Shown: in pieces, positions 34,003-47,610 of the stretch
Position numbering within the stretch: position 1 is the stretch's first letter
Layout: each line of letters opens with the position of its first letter
NCBI GenBank assembly: GCA_034769895.1
Contig: JAWRYS010000690.1
Span: 62,001 to 126,000 of the forward strand
Length of the DNA: 64,000 bases
Source of the DNA: Magicicada septendecula
Taxonomy: Eukaryota; Arthropoda; Insecta; Hemiptera; Cicadidae
Direction of reading: 5' to 3'
Made by a program: the position numbers and the translations under genes
Notes under the pieces: generated by a model
The model's input: only the letters and a program-made list of their open reading frames with translations
Told to the model about the DNA's origin: nothing
Database searches by the model: none

Positions 34003-36445
34003 TTATTTTTGTTTATTGTTTAATATATAATAAAATATTTCTTCATTTGTAAAATCCACTTTTATATTAATTAATTTATTTTTATCTTCTTTTTTAACTT
34101 TAAGTATTTCTAGTTCTTCTATTAATTTTCTTTTTTGCGGATTGTTTTCTATTTTGATTATTTCCATATTTTCATTGGGATTTATGAATTTATGGCCTGA
34201 TTCGTTGAAATGTCTTGCATATAGTGAGTTCGTTACTCTAACCCCTTCTCCTTTTGCGTGTTCATTCATTCTAATTTTAAATTTTCTTCCAGTTTCGCCC
34301 AGATATATCTTATTACATTCCCCACATTTTAATTTGTATACGCCGCTTTTTTCTGTTAATGGAATTTCTTCTGTTTTATCATTTTTTATATATTCGAATA
34401 CATTTTTCGTTTTCTTTATTCCTATCGGTATTTCATATTTTTCGAAACATTTTTTTTTGATATCCTATGTATGTTATTGCTCCTTTATATTTCTTTTCTT
34501 CATTTGTTTTTTCTTTTTTGTTATTTTCTATTTCTTTATTTTCCTCTATTTTCTTAACTATTCTATTAATTATTGTAGGGTTGTAATTATTATTTTTTGC
34601 TATTTGTTGTATTTTCTTTAATTCTTTTTGTTTGAGTTCTTCATTTTCTAGATAATTTATAGCTCTATAGCAAAATGAATTTAATGCTGCCATTTTATAA
34701 TTGACTGGATGATATGATTCTTGTGGAATTATTAAATCTGAGTATGTTCCTTTCCTATATATATCGAATTTGAGTTTGTTATCTTCAATTTTTATATTGA
34801 TATCCAGGAAATTAATTTCTAATCCTCCAATTGCTTCTTGAAATTTTATTGTTTTTTCTATGTTATTTAGTTGTTCCGTAAATTTTTTAAATTCATTTAC
34901 TTCACCTTCCCAAACTATTAGTATGTCATCTACATACCTGATCCATTTTTTAATTCTTCTTTCTTTATCTATATCTTTTAAAATTTTGATTTCAAAGCTA
35001 TTCATGAATATCTCTGCCATTAATGGTGAAAGCGGTGATCCCATTGGTAATCCATTTTCTTGTATGTAAAATTTGTTATTAAATCTGAAGTAGTTCTGGC
35101 TTAGGCATAATTCTAATCCTTCTATTATTTCGTTTTTCCATTCTACATTACTTAATTTGTTTTTCTTTATTATTTCTACTATTTTTGCTATTGGTATGTT
35201 GGTGTACATATCTTTTATTTCTAATGACATTAATTTTGTCTTATTTGTTATGGTAATTTCTTTTAATCTTTCTATTACCTTTTTACTATTTTCTATGCTG
35301 TGGATTTCTTCTTTTTCATATGCCATTTTGATTCTTTTACTTATTCCTTTTGATATTTTGTATGTTGGCGAATTTATAAATGATACTATAGGTCTTAATG
35401 GCATTTCTTTTTTATGTAACTTAATTTGACATCTAAATTTTGGAGCTTCAGGATTATGTTCTATTTTTTGTTTCTTTTGCCATTCTGTTAAATATGTTGT
35501 CTTTTTTATCAATTTCTTTGTTTGTGCTTGAAATTTACTTGTGTAATCATATTTTATTTCTTTATATGGTCCTTTTTGTATAAATTGTTCTGCTTTTTCG
35601 ATATAATCTCTTTTGTTCATTACCACTGCTGTATTACCTTTATCGGCTTTTATAACTATCAAATTGTTCTCCGTGATTTTCTTTTTTAATTCTCTTATAT
35701 TTCTTTTTATTTGTGTTTCGTTTTTATTTCTTACATTTTTGTTTTTCTTACATATTTTTTCTACTATTTCTTTTACTTCACTTCTTAATTGTTTTTTTTG
35801 TTTCTTCATTTTTTATTTTATCGATTATTTCTTCACATTCTATTATTGTATTTTCTTTATCTATGTTTGTTTTTGTTGCATATTTTAAACTTTTCCCTAA
35901 TAATTTATGTTCATTTTCTGTAAACTTTGTTTCTGTTAAATTTAATACTTTTTCAGCAAATTTTATTTCTTTATATTTTCTTTATTTTTATTTCTTGTTC
36001 CTTCTATTAATTCCTTGTGTTTCTTATTTAATCTCTCTTCCATTTTTCTTATTTTCTTTTCTATGTATTTTTCACCAAACTCTTTTCTCATTTCTTCTAT
36101 TTCTATATAATTGTAACTTGTATATAATTTTTGATGTAATTGATACATTTCTTTGTTATATTTATTTATTTTACTGTATAAGTTCTTAATTTCAAGTTTT
36201 ATCCATATTTTTTCCGCCATGTTTTTCACTTTGTTTGCTACTTTGCTTTTGTTATTAATTTTAATTTTTGCGTATTTTGGAGTTATTTTATTAATTAAAC
36301 ACTGTTTTTTAAACCAAATTTTCCCTAGCTTTTTTTTCAATTTTGCTTTAGTTTTTAAATACTTAAAAAATTCCCTTACATTTTTATATTTATCTGCTTG
36401 CAATTCGCATATTTCATTCTTCGTATTGTTTAAATTAGCAGCCAT
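34003..36445 (-). pseudogene. PLE RT-endonuclease pseudogene, unit 13
   Basis: A private 1-bp loss at about 35973 in the Lys/Glu repeat ends the N-terminal frame at 35963, after 160 codons. An eight-T tract (35792-35799) follows. The 458-codon RT frame 35809-34433 has Gly for Glu in SKEISK and Glu in motif A. The NKKHKE and LINIKV marks tie it to unit 11. Confidence 0.86.
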
Positions 36446-36791
36446 CCTTACTATTTCTTTTATGAATTTGCTAACTGTTATAATTTTTTATTCTTCGACT
36501 AAGCTTTTCGTCATTACTGACATCTTCAGGTCTTAAACAACGTCTATCAACTGTACGTTGTAGGCTTTTATACTTTAGGCCCCTCCCCTTATGTCATCGC
36601 CCCTCCTATTGGTTCTAGCTGCTACCGCTCTTCACGGGAACTTTGTCTACCTTTTTCCGTTAGGCATTTTTCTAACGTCCGTCAAATTGTTTTAAGAATC
36701 TCCCGTTAATTTCTTCATTCTTGACTTATAATTTTTTTTGTAACCTTTTACATTTCGTCATTTTTTAGTGTGTTATTCTTATTATTTTAAT
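36446..36791 (-). promoter_or_regulatory. PLE linker after unit 13
   Basis: 346 bp. Ribozyme-like core 36497-36532, TATA box 36565-36572, CCAAT 36608-36612. GTTATAA leader as after unit 11. Confidence 0.7.
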
Positions 36792-39235
36792 TTATTTTTG
36801 TTTATTGTTTAATATATAATAAAATATTTCTTCATTTGTAAAATCCACTTTTATATTCATTAATTTATTTTTATCTTCTTTTTTAACTTTAAGTATTTCT
36901 AGTTCTTCTATTAATTTTCTTTTTTGCGGATTGTTTTCTATTTTGATTATTTCCATATTTTCATTGGGATTTATGAATTTATGGCCTGATTCGTTGAAAT
37001 GTCTTGCATATAGTGAGTTCGTTACTCTAACCCCTTCTCCTTTTGCGTGTTCATTCATTCTAATTTTAAATTTTCTTCCAGTTTCGCCCAGATATATCTT
37101 ATTACATTCCCCACATTTTAATTTGTATACGCCGCTTTTTTCTGTTAATGGAATTTCTTCTGTTTTATCATTTTTTATATATTCGAATACATTTTTCGTT
37201 TTCTTTATTCCTATCTGTATTTCATATTTTTCGAAAAATTTTTTTTTGATATCCTATGTATGTTATTGCTCCTTTATATTTCTTTTCTTCATTTGTTTTT
37301 TCTTTTTTGTTATTTTCTATTTCTTTATTTTCCTCTATTTTCTTAACTATTCTATTAATTATTGTAGGGTTGTAATTATTATTTTTTGCTATTTGTTGTA
37401 TTTTCTTTAATTCTTTTTGTTTGAGTTCTTCATTTTCTAGATAATTTATAGCTCTATAGCAAAATGAATTTAATGCTGCCATTTTATAATTGACTGGATG
37501 ATATGATTCTTGTGGAATTATTAAATCTGAGTATGTTCCTTTCCTATATATATCGAATTTGAGTTTGTTATCTTCAATTTTTATATTGATATCCAGGAAA
37601 TTAATTTCTAATCCTCCAATTGCTTCTTGAAATTTTATTGTTTTTTCTATGTTATTTAGTTGTTCCGTAAATTTTTTAAATTCATTTACTTCACCTTCCC
37701 AAACTATTAGTATGTCATCTACATACCTGATCCATTTTTTAATTCTTCTTTCTTTATCTATATCTTTTAAAATTTTGATTTCAAAGCTATTCATGAATAT
37801 CTCTGCCATTAATGGTGAAAGCGGTGATCCCATTGGTAATCCATTTTCTTGTATGTAAAATTTGTTATTAAATCTGAAGTAGTTCTGGCTTAGGCATAAT
37901 TCTAATCCTTCTATTATTTCGTTTTTCCATTCTACATTACTTAATTTGTTTTTCTTTATTATTTGTACTATTTTTGCTATTGGTATGTTGGTGTACATAT
38001 CTTTTATTTCTAATGACATTAATTTTGTCTTATTTGTTATGGTAATTTCTTTTAATCTTTCTATTACCTTTTTACTATTTTCTATGCTGTGGATTTCTTC
38101 TTTTTCATATGCCATTTTGATTCTTTTACTTATTTCTTTTGATATTTTGTATGTTGGCGAATTTATAAATGATACTATAGGTCTTAATGGCATTTCTTTT
38201 TTATGTAACTTAATTTGACATCTAAATTTTGGAGCTTCAGGATTATGTTCTATTTTTTGTTTCTTTTGCCATTCTGTTAAATATGTTGTCTTTTTTATCA
38301 ATTTCTTTGTTTGTGCTTGAAATTTACTTGTGTAATCATATTTTATTTCTTTATATGGTCCTTTTTGTATAAATTGTTCTGCTTTTTCGATATAATCTCT
38401 TTTGTTCATTACCACTGCTGTATTACCTTTATCGGCTTTTATAACTATCAAATTGTTCTCCGTGATTTTCTTTTTTAATTCTCTTATATTTCTTTTTATT
38501 TGTGTTTCGTTTTTTTCCTTACATTTTTGTTTTTCTTACATATTTTTTCTACTATTTCTTTTACTTCACTTCTTAATTGTTTTTTTTGTTTCTTCATTTT
38601 TTATTTTATCGATTATTTCTTCACATTCTATTATTGTATTTTCTTTATCTATGTTTGTTTTTGTTGCATATTTTAAACTTTTCCCTAATAATTTATGTTC
38701 ATTTTCTGTAAACTTTGTTTCTGTTAAATTTAATACTTTTTCAGCAAATTTTATTTCTTTATCTTTTTCTTTATTTTTATTTCTTGTTCCTTCTATTAAT
38801 TCCTTGAGTTTCTTATTTAATCTCTCTTCCATTTTTCTTATTTTCTTTTCTATGTATTTTTCACCAAACTCTTTTCTCATTTCTTCTATTTCTATATAAT
38901 TGTAACTTGTATATAATTTTTGATGTAATTGATACATTTCTTTGTTATATTTATTTATTTTACTGTATAAGTTCTTAATTTCAAGTTTTATCCATATTTT
39001 TTCCGCCATGTTTTTCACTTTGTTTGCTACTTTGCTTTTGTTATTAATTTTAATTTTTGCGTATTTTGGAGTTATTTTATTAATTAAACACTGTTTATTA
39101 AACCAAATTTTCCCTAGCGTTTTTTTTCAATTTTGCTTTAATTTTTAAATACTTAAAAAATTCCCTTACATTTTTATATTTATCTGCTTGCAATTCGCAT
39201 ATTTCATTCTTCGTATTGTTTAAATTAGCAGCCAT
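36792..39235 (-). pseudogene. PLE RT-endonuclease pseudogene, unit 14
   Basis: An eight-T tract at 39120-39127 (seven in most units) shifts the frame at about codon 37. A second eight-T tract lies at 38580-38587. The codon-241 site has an altered T run followed by CC (38510-38518), shared only with unit 15. The RT is open from 38451 to 37222 with codon 283 intact, Glu in motif A and VQI as in unit 10. The junction reads QKKIFRKI before its stop, as in units 15 and 23. Confidence 0.86.
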
Positions 39236-39581
39236 CCTTACTATTTCTTTTATGAATTTGCTAACTGCTATAATTTTTTATTCTTCGACTAAGCTTTTCG
39301 TCATTACTGACATCTTCAGGTCTTAAACAACGTCTATCAACTGTACGTTGTAGGCTTTTATACTTTAGGCCCCTCCCCTTATGTCATCGCCCCTCCTATT
39401 GGTTCTAGCTGCTACCGCTGTTCACGGGAACTTTGTCTACCTTTTTCCGTTAGGCATTTTTCTAACGTCCGTCAAATTGTTTTAAGAATCTCCCGTTAAT
39501 TTCTTCATTCTTGACTTATAATTTTTTTTGTAACCTTTTACATTTCGTCATTTTTTAGTGTGTTATTCTTATTATTTTAAT
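39236..39581 (-). promoter_or_regulatory. PLE linker after unit 14
   Basis: 346 bp. Ribozyme-like core 39287-39322, TATA box 39355-39362, CCAAT 39398-39402. One private C to G at about 39420 upstream of the CCAAT box. Confidence 0.7.
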
Positions 39582-42026
39582 TTATTTTTGTTTATTGTTT
39601 AATATATAATAAAATATTTCTTCATTTGTAAAATCCACTTTTATATTCATTAATTTATTTTTATCTTCTTTTTTAACTTTAAGTATTTCTAGTTCTTCTA
39701 TTAATTTTCTTTTTTGCGGATTGTTTTCTATTTTGATTATTTCCATATTTTCATTGGGATTTATGAATTTATGGCCTGATTCGTTGAAATGTCTTGCATA
39801 TAGTGAGTTCGTTACTCTAACCCCTTCTCCTTTTGCGTGTTCATTCATTCTAATTTTAAATTTTCTTCCAGTTTCGCCCAGATATATCTTATTACATTCC
39901 CCACATTTTAATTTGTATACGCCGCTTTTTTCTGTTAATGGAATTTCTTCTGTTTTATCATTTTTTATATATTCGAATACATTTTTCGTTTTCTTTATTC
40001 CTATCTGTATTTCATATTTTTCGAAAAATTTTTTTTTGATATCCTATGTATGTTATTGCTCCTTTATATTTCTTTTCTTCATTTGTTTTTTCTTTTTTGT
40101 TATTTTCTATTTCTTTATTTTCCTCTATTTTCTTAACTATTCTATTAATTATTGTAGGGTTGTAATTATTATTTTTTGCTATTTGTTGTATTTTCTTTAA
40201 TTCTTTTTGTTTGAGTTCTTCATTTTCTAGATAATTTATAGCTCTATACCAAAATGAATTTAATGCTGCCATTTTATAATTGACTGGATGATATGATTCT
40301 TGTGGAATTATTAAATCTGAGTATGTTCCTTTCCTATATATATCGAATTTGAGTTTGTTATCTTCAATTTTTATATTGATATCCAGGAAATTAATTTCTA
40401 ATCCTCCAATTGCTTCTTGAAATTTTATTGTTTTTTCTATGTTATTTAGTTGTTCCGTAAATTTTTTAAATTCATTTACTTCACCTTCCCAAACTATTAG
40501 TATGTCATCTACATACCTGATCCATTTTTTAATTCTTCTTTCTTTATCTATATCTTTTAAAATTTTGATTTCAAAGCTATTCATGAATATCTCTGCCATT
40601 AATGGTGAAAGCGGTGATCCCATTGGTAATCCATTTTCTTGTATGTAAAATTTGTTATTAAATCTGAAGTAGTTCTGGCTTAGGCATAATTCTAATCCTT
40701 CTATTATTTCGTTTTTCCATTCTACATTACTTAATTTGTTTTTCTTTATTATTTCTACTATTTTTGCTATTGGTATGTTGGTGTACATATCTTTTATTTC
40801 TAATGACATTAATTTTGTCTTATTTGTTATGGTAATTTCTTTTAATCTTTCTATTACCTTTTTACTATTTTCTATGCTGTGGATTTCTTCTTTTTCATAT
40901 GCCATTTTGATTCTTTTACTTATTTCTTTTGATATTTTGTATGTTGGCGAATTTATAAATGATACTATAGGTCTTAATGGCATTTCTTTTTTATGTAACT
41001 TAATTTGACATCTAAATTTTGGAGCTTCAGGATTATGTTCTATTTTTTGTTTCTTTTGCCATTCTGTTAAATATGTTGTCTTTTTTATCAATTTCTTTGT
41101 TTGTGCTTGAAATTTACTTGTGTAATCATATTTTATTTCTTTATATGGTCCTTTTTGTATAAATTGTTCTGCTTTTTCGATATAATCTCTTTTGTTCATT
41201 ACCACTGCTGTATTACCTTTATCGGCTTTTATAACTATCAAATTGTTCTCCGTGATTTTCTTTTTTAATTCTCTTATATTTCTTTTTATTTGTGTTTCGT
41301 TTTTTTCCTTACATTTTTGTTTTTCTTACATATTTTTTCTACTATTTCTTTTACTTCACTTCTTAATTGTTTTTTTTGTTTCTTCATTTTTTATTTTATC
41401 GATTATTTCTTCACATTCTATTATTGTATTTTCTTTATCTATGTTTGTTTTTGTTGCATATTTTAAACTTTTCCCTAATAATTTATGTTCATTTTCTGTA
41501 AACTTTGTTTCTGTTAAATTTAATACTTTTTCAGCAAATTTTATTTCTTTATCTTTTTCTTTATTTTTATTTCTTGTTCCTTCTATTAATTCCTTGAGTT
41601 TCTTATTTAATCTCTCTTCCATTTTTCTTATTTTCTTTTCTATGTATTTTTCACCAAACTCTTTTCTCATTTCTTCTATTTCTATATAATTGTAACTTGT
41701 ATATAATTTTTGATGTAATTGATACATTTCTTTGTTATATTTATTTATTTTACTGTATAAGTTCTTAATTTCAAGTTTTATCCATATTTTTTCCGCCATG
41801 TTTTTCACTTTGTTTGCTACTTTGCTTTTGTTATTAATTTTAATTTTTGCGTATTTTGGAGTTATTTTATTAATTAAACACTGTTTATTAAACCAAATTT
41901 TCCCTAGCGTTTTTTTTTCAATTTTGCTTTAATTTTTAAATACTTAAAAAATTCCCTTACATTTTTATATTTATCTGCTTGCAATTCGCATATTTCATTC
42001 TTCGTATTGTTTAAATTAGCAGCCAT
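39582..42026 (-). pseudogene. PLE RT-endonuclease pseudogene, unit 15
   Basis: A nine-T tract at 41910-41918 shifts the frame at about codon 37, two bases longer than normal. There is an eight-T tract at 41370-41377 and the same codon-241 variant as unit 14. The RT is open 41241-40012 with Glu in motif A and a private Cys to Trp change (SFWYRA) in the conserved segment after the RT core. The endonuclease frame ends at 39582. Confidence 0.86.
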
Positions 42027-42372
42027 CCTTACTATTTCTTTTATGAATTTGCTAACTGCTATAATTTTTTATTCTTCGACTAAGCTTTTCGTCATTACTG
42101 ACATCTTCAGGTCTTAAACAACGTCTATCAACTGTACGTTGTAGGCTTTTATACTTTAGGCCCCTCCCCTTATGTCATCGCCCCTCCTATTGGTTCTAGC
42201 TGCTACCGCTCTTCACGGGAACTTTGTCTACCTTTTTCCGTTAGGCATTTTTCTAACGTCCGTCAAATTGTTTTAAGAATCTCCCGTTAATTTCTTCATT
42301 CTTGACTTATAATTTTTTTTGTAACCTTTTACATTTCGTCATTTTTTAGTGTGTTATTCTTATTATTTTAAT
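42027..42372 (-). promoter_or_regulatory. PLE linker after unit 15
   Basis: 346 bp. Ribozyme-like core 42078-42113, TATA box 42146-42153, CCAAT 42189-42193. This is the last linker with GGGAACTTTG; later ones have GAAGTTTG. Confidence 0.7.
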
Positions 42373-44811
42373 TTATTTTTGTTTATTGTTTAATATATAA
42401 TAAAATATTTCTTCATTTGTAAAATCCACTTTTATATTCATTAATTTATTTTTATCTTCTTTTTTAACTTTAAGTATTTCTAGTTCTTCTATTAATTTTC
42501 TTTTTTGCGGATTGTTTTCTATTTTGATTATTTCCATATTTTCATTGGGATTTATGAATTTATGGCCTGATTCGTTGAAATGTCTTGCATATAGTGAGTT
42601 CTTTACTCTAACCCCTTCTCCTTTTGCGTGTTCATTCATTCTAATTTTAAATTTTCTTCCAGTTTCGCCCAGATATATCTTATTACATTCCCCACATTTT
42701 AATTTGTATACGCCGCTTTTTTCTGTTAATGGAATTTCTTCTGTTTTATCATTTTTTATATATTCGAATACATTTTTCGTTTTCTTTATTCCTATCTGTA
42801 TTTCATATTTTTCGAAACATTTTTTTTTGATATCCTATGTATGTTATTGCTCCTTTATATTTCTTTTCTTCATTTGTTTTTTCTTTTTTGTTATTTTCTA
42901 TTTCTTTATTTTCCTCTATTTTCTTAACTATTCTATTAATTATTGTAGGGTTGTAATTATTATTTTTTGCTATTTGTTGTATTTTCTTTAATTCTTTTTG
43001 TTTGAGTTCTTCATTTTCTAGATAATTTATAGCTCTATAGCAAAATGAATTTAATGCTGCCATTTTATAATTGACTGGATGATATGATTCTTGTGGAATT
43101 ATTAAATCTGAGTATGTTCCTTTCCTATATATATCGAATTTGAGTTTGTTATCTTCAATTTTTATATTGATATCCAGGAAATTAATTTCTAATCCTCCAA
43201 TTGCTTCTTGAAATTTTGTTTTTTCTATGTTATTTAGTTGTTCCGTAAATTTTTTAAATTCATTTACTTCACCTTCCCAAACTATTAGTATGTCATCTAC
43301 ATACCTGATCCATTTTTTAATTCTTCTTTCTTTATCTATATCTTTTAAAATTTTGATTTCAAAGCTATTCATGAATATCTCTGCCATTAATGGTGAAAGC
43401 GGTGATCCCATTGGTAATCCATTTTCTTGTATGTAAAATTTGTTATTAAATCTGAAGTAGTTCTGGCTTAGGCATAATTCTAATCCTTCTATTATTTCGT
43501 TTTTCCATTCTACATTACTTAATTTGTTTTTCTTTATTATTTCTACTATTTTTGCTATTGGTATGTTGGTGTACATATCTTTTATTTCTAATGACATTAA
43601 TTTTGTCTTATTTGTTATGGTAATTTCTTTTAATCTTTCTATTACCTTTTTACTATTTTCTATGCTGTGGATTTCTTCTTTTTCATATGCAATTTTGATT
43701 CTTTTACTTATTTCTTTTGATATTTTGTATGTTGGCGAATTTATAAATGATACTATAGGTCTTAATGGCATTTCTTTTTTATGTAACTTAATTTGACATC
43801 TAAATTTTGGAGCTTCAGGATTATGTTCTATTTTTTGTTTCTTTTGCCATTCTGTTAAATATGTTGTCTTTTTTATCAATTTCTTTGTTTGTGCTTGAAA
43901 TTTACTTGTGTAATCATATTTTATTTCTTTATATGGTCCTTTGTGTATAAATTGTTCTGCTTTTATATATAATCTCTTTTGTTCATTACCACTGCTGTAT
44001 TACCTTTATCGGCTTTTATAACTATCAAATTGTTCTCCGTGATTTTCTTTTTTAATTCTCTTATATTTCTTTTTATTTGTGTTTCGTTTTTTTTCTTACA
44101 TTTTTGTTTTTCTTACATATTTTTTCTACTATTTCTTTTACTTCACTTCTTAATTGTTTTTTTTGTTTCTTCATTTTTTATTTTATCGATTATTTCTTCA
44201 CATTCTATTATTGTATTTTCTTTATCTATGTTTGTTTTTGTTGCATATTTTAAACTTTTCCCCAATAATTTATGTTCATTTTCTGTAAACTTTGTTTCTG
44301 TTAAATTTAATACTTTTTCAGCAAATTTTATTTCTTTATCTTTTTCTTTATTTTTATTTCTTGTTCCTTCTATTAATTCCTTGAGTTTCTTATTTAATCT
44401 CTCTTCCATTTTTCTTATTTTCTTTTCTATGTATTTTTCACCAAACTCTTTTCTCATTTCTTCTATTTCTATATAATTGTAACTTGTATATAATTTTTGA
44501 TGTAATTGATACATTTCTTTGTTATATTTATTTATTTTACTGTATAAGTTCTTAATTTCAAGTTTTATCCATATTTTTTCCGCCATGTTTTTCACTTTGT
44601 TTGCTACTTTGCTTTTGTTATTAATTTTAATTTTTGCGTATTTTGGAGTTATTTTATTAATTAAACACTGTTTATTAAACCAAATTTTCCCTAGCGTTTT
44701 TTTCAATTTTGCTTTAATTTTTAAATACTTAAAAAATTCCCTTACATTTTTATATTTATCTGCTTGCAATTCGCATATTTCATTCTTCGTATTGTTTAAA
44801 TTAGCAGCCAT
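42373..44811 (-). pseudogene. PLE RT-endonuclease pseudogene, unit 16
   Basis: The N-terminal frame from 44811 stops at 44143 (eight-T tract 44157-44164). The codon-241 loss is at 44087-44094 and the codon-283 stop at 43963-43965. The RT is open to 42803 with Glu in motif A, a 3-bp deletion near 43218 (one Ile lost from EKTIKFQ) and KIAYE for KMAYE. The endonuclease has VKNS for VTNS. Unit 20 carries the same set. Confidence 0.87.
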
Positions 44812-45156
44812 CCTTACTATTTCTTTTATGAATTTGCTAACTGTTATAATTTTTTATTCTTCGACTAAGCTTTTCGTCATTACTGACATCTTCAGGTCTT
44901 AACAACGTCTATCAACTGTACGTTGTAGGCTTTTATACTTTAGGCCCCTCCCCTTATGTCATCGCCCCTCCTATTGGTTCTAGCTGCTACCGCTCTTCAC
45001 GGAAGTTTGTCTACCTTGTTTCCGTTAGGCATTTTTCTAACGTCCGTCAAATTGTTTTAAGAATCTCCCGTTAATTTCTTCATTCTTGACTTATAATTTT
45101 TTTTGTAACCTTTTACATTTCGTCATTTTTTAGTGTGTTATTCTTATTATTTTAAT
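44812..45156 (-). promoter_or_regulatory. PLE linker after unit 16, most diverged copy
   Basis: 345 bp. One A is lost next to the ribozyme-like core (CTTAACAAC for CTTAAACAAC). CACGGAAG replaces CACGGGAAG near 45000, and an extra base (CCTTGTTTCC) lies near 45018. Core 44863-44898, TATA box 44930-44937, CCAAT 44973-44977; these elements are unchanged. Confidence 0.7.
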
Positions 45157-47610
45157 TTATTTTTGTTTATTGTTTAATATATAATAAAATATTTCTTCAT
45201 TTGTAAAATCCACTTTTATATTCATTAATTTATTTTTATCTTCTTTTTTAACTTTAAGTATTTCTAGTTCTTCTATTAATTTTCTTTTTTGCGGATTGTT
45301 TTCTATTTTGATTATTTCCATATTTTCATTGGGATTTATGAATTTATGGCCTGATTCGTTGAAATGTCTTGCATATAGTGAGTTCGTTACTCTAACCCCT
45401 TCTCCTTTTGCGTGTTAATTCATTCTAATTTAAAATTTTCTTCCAGTTTCGCCCAGATATATCTTATTACATTCCCCACATTTTAATTTGTATACGCCGC
45501 TTTTTTCTGTTAATGGAATTTCTTCTGTTTTATCATTTTTTATATATTCGAATACATTTTTCGTTTTCTTTATTCCTATCTGTATTTTATATTTTTCGAA
45601 ACATTTTTGTAACATTTTTGTTTGATATCCTATGTATGTTATTGCTCCTTTATATTTCTTTTCTTCATTTGTTTTTTCTTTTTTGTTATTTTCTATTTCT
45701 TTATTTTCCTCTATTTTCTTAACTATTCTATTAATTATTGTAGGGTTGTAATTATTATTTTTTGCTATTTGTTGTATTTTCTTTAATTCTTTTTGTTTGA
45801 GTTCTTCATTTTCTAGATAATTTATAGCTCTATAGCAAAATGAATTTAATGCTGCCATTTTATAATTGACTGGATGATATGATTCTTGTGGAATTATTAA
45901 ATCTGAGTATGTTTCTTTCCTATATATATCGAATTTGAGTTTGTTATCTTCAATTTTTATATTGATATCCAGGAAATTAATTTCTAATCCTCCAATTGCT
46001 TCTTGAAATTTTATTGTTTTTTCTATGTTATTTAGTTGTTCCGTAAATTTTTTAAATTCATTTACTTCACCTTCCCAAACTATTAGTATGTCATCTACAT
46101 ACCTGATCCATTTTTTAATTCTTCTTTCTTTATCTATATCTTTTAAAATTTTGATTTCAAAGCTATTCATGAATATCTCTGCCATTAATGGTGAAAGCGG
46201 TGATCCCATTGGTAATCCATTTTCTTGTATGTAAAATTTGTTATTAAATCTAAAGTAGTTCTGGCTTAGGCATAATTCTAATCCTTCTATTATTTCGTTT
46301 TTCCATTCTACATTACTTAATTTGTTTTTCTTTATTATTTCTACTGTTTTTGCTATTGGTATGTTGGTGTACATATCTTTTATATCTAATGACATTAATT
46401 TTGTCTTATTTGTTATGGTAATTTCTTTTAATCTTTCTATTACCTTTTTACTATTTTCTATGCTGTGGATTTCTTCTTTTTCATATGCCATTTTGATTCT
46501 TTTACTTATTTCTTTTGATATTTTGTATGTTGGCGAATTTATAAATGATACTATAGGTCTTAATGGCATTTATTTTTTATGTAACTTAATTTGACATCTA
46601 AATTTTGGAGCTTCAGGATTATGTTCTATTTTTTGTTTCTTTTGCCATTCTGTTAAATATGTTGTCTTTTTTATCAATTTCTTTGTTTGTGCTTGAAATT
46701 TACTTGTGTAATCATATTTTATTTCTTTATATGGTCCTTTTTGTATAAATTGTTCTGCTTTTTCGATATAATCTCTTTTGTTCATTACCACTGCTGTATT
46801 ACCTTTATCGGCTTTTATAACTATCAAATTGTTCTCCGTGATTTTCTTTTTTAATTCTCTTATATTTCTTTTTATTTGTGTTTCGTTTTTTTTCTTACAT
46901 TTTTGTTTTTCTTACATATTTTTTCTACTATTTCTTTTACTTCACTTCTTAATTGTTTTTTTTGTTTCTTCATTTTTTATTTTATCGATTATTTCTTCAC
47001 ATTCTATTATTGTATTTTCTTTATCTATGTTTGTTTTTGTTGCATATTTTAAACTTTTCCCTAATAATTTATGTTCATTTTCTGTAAACTTTGTTTCTGT
47101 TAAATTTAATACTTTTTCAGCAAATTTTATTTCTTTATCTTTTTCTTTATTTTTATTTCTTGTTCCTTCTATTAATTCCTTGAGTTTCTTATTTAATCTC
47201 TCTTCCATTTTTCTTATTTTCTTTTCTATGTATTTTTCACCAAACTCTTTTCTCATTTCTTCTATTTCTATATAATTGTAACTTGTATATAATTTTTGAT
47301 GTAATTGATACATTTCTTTGTTATATTTATTTATTTTACTGTATAAGTTCTTAATTTCAAGTTTTATCCATATTTTTTCCGCCATGTTTTTCACTTTGTT
47401 TGCTACTTTGCTTTTGTTATTAATTTTAATTTTTGCGTATTTTGGAGTTATTTTATTAATTAAACACTGTTTATTAAACCAAATTTTCCCTAGCGTTTTT
47501 TTCAATTTTGCTTTAATTTTTAAATACTTAAAAAATTCCCTTACATTTTTATATTTATCTGCTTGCAATTCGCATATTTCATTCTTCGTATTGTTTAAAT
47601 TAGCAGCCAT
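45157..47610 (-). pseudogene. PLE RT-endonuclease pseudogene, unit 17 (ancestral-like RT motif A, three nonsense codons)
   Basis: At 2454 bp (818 codons with stop) this has the full ancestral length. A T-tract gain near codon 218 (stop at 46942) and the codon-241 loss cancel, so the frame is right again from about codon 241. Codon 283 is intact. Three nonsense changes follow: Glu347 (46570-46572), Lys727 (45430-45432) and Glu732 (45415-45417). Motif A has the catalytic Asp (codon 409, 46386-46384), unlike all other readable units but 21. It also keeps two copies of the 11-bp repeat AACATTTTTGT at 45599-45620, so RT and endonuclease share one frame. The endonuclease shows GVY 705-707, Cys711/Cys714, YLG 718-720, Arg724, His749/His755 and a Glu at 780/781, the usual GIY-YIG set. 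Confidence 0.88.

Larger units (their letters stand above)
25644..36445 (-). repeat. Two-unit higher-order repeat (units 10-11 and 12-13)
   Basis: Units 10 and 12 share a private 2-bp deletion near 27018 and 32590 that shifts the RT frame. Units 11 and 13 share Met to Ile in the endonuclease tail (28431-28697 / 34003-34269), a Leu to His change in the coiled coil, and GTTATAA for GCTATAA in the following linker. The spacing is 5572 bp. Confidence 0.8.
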
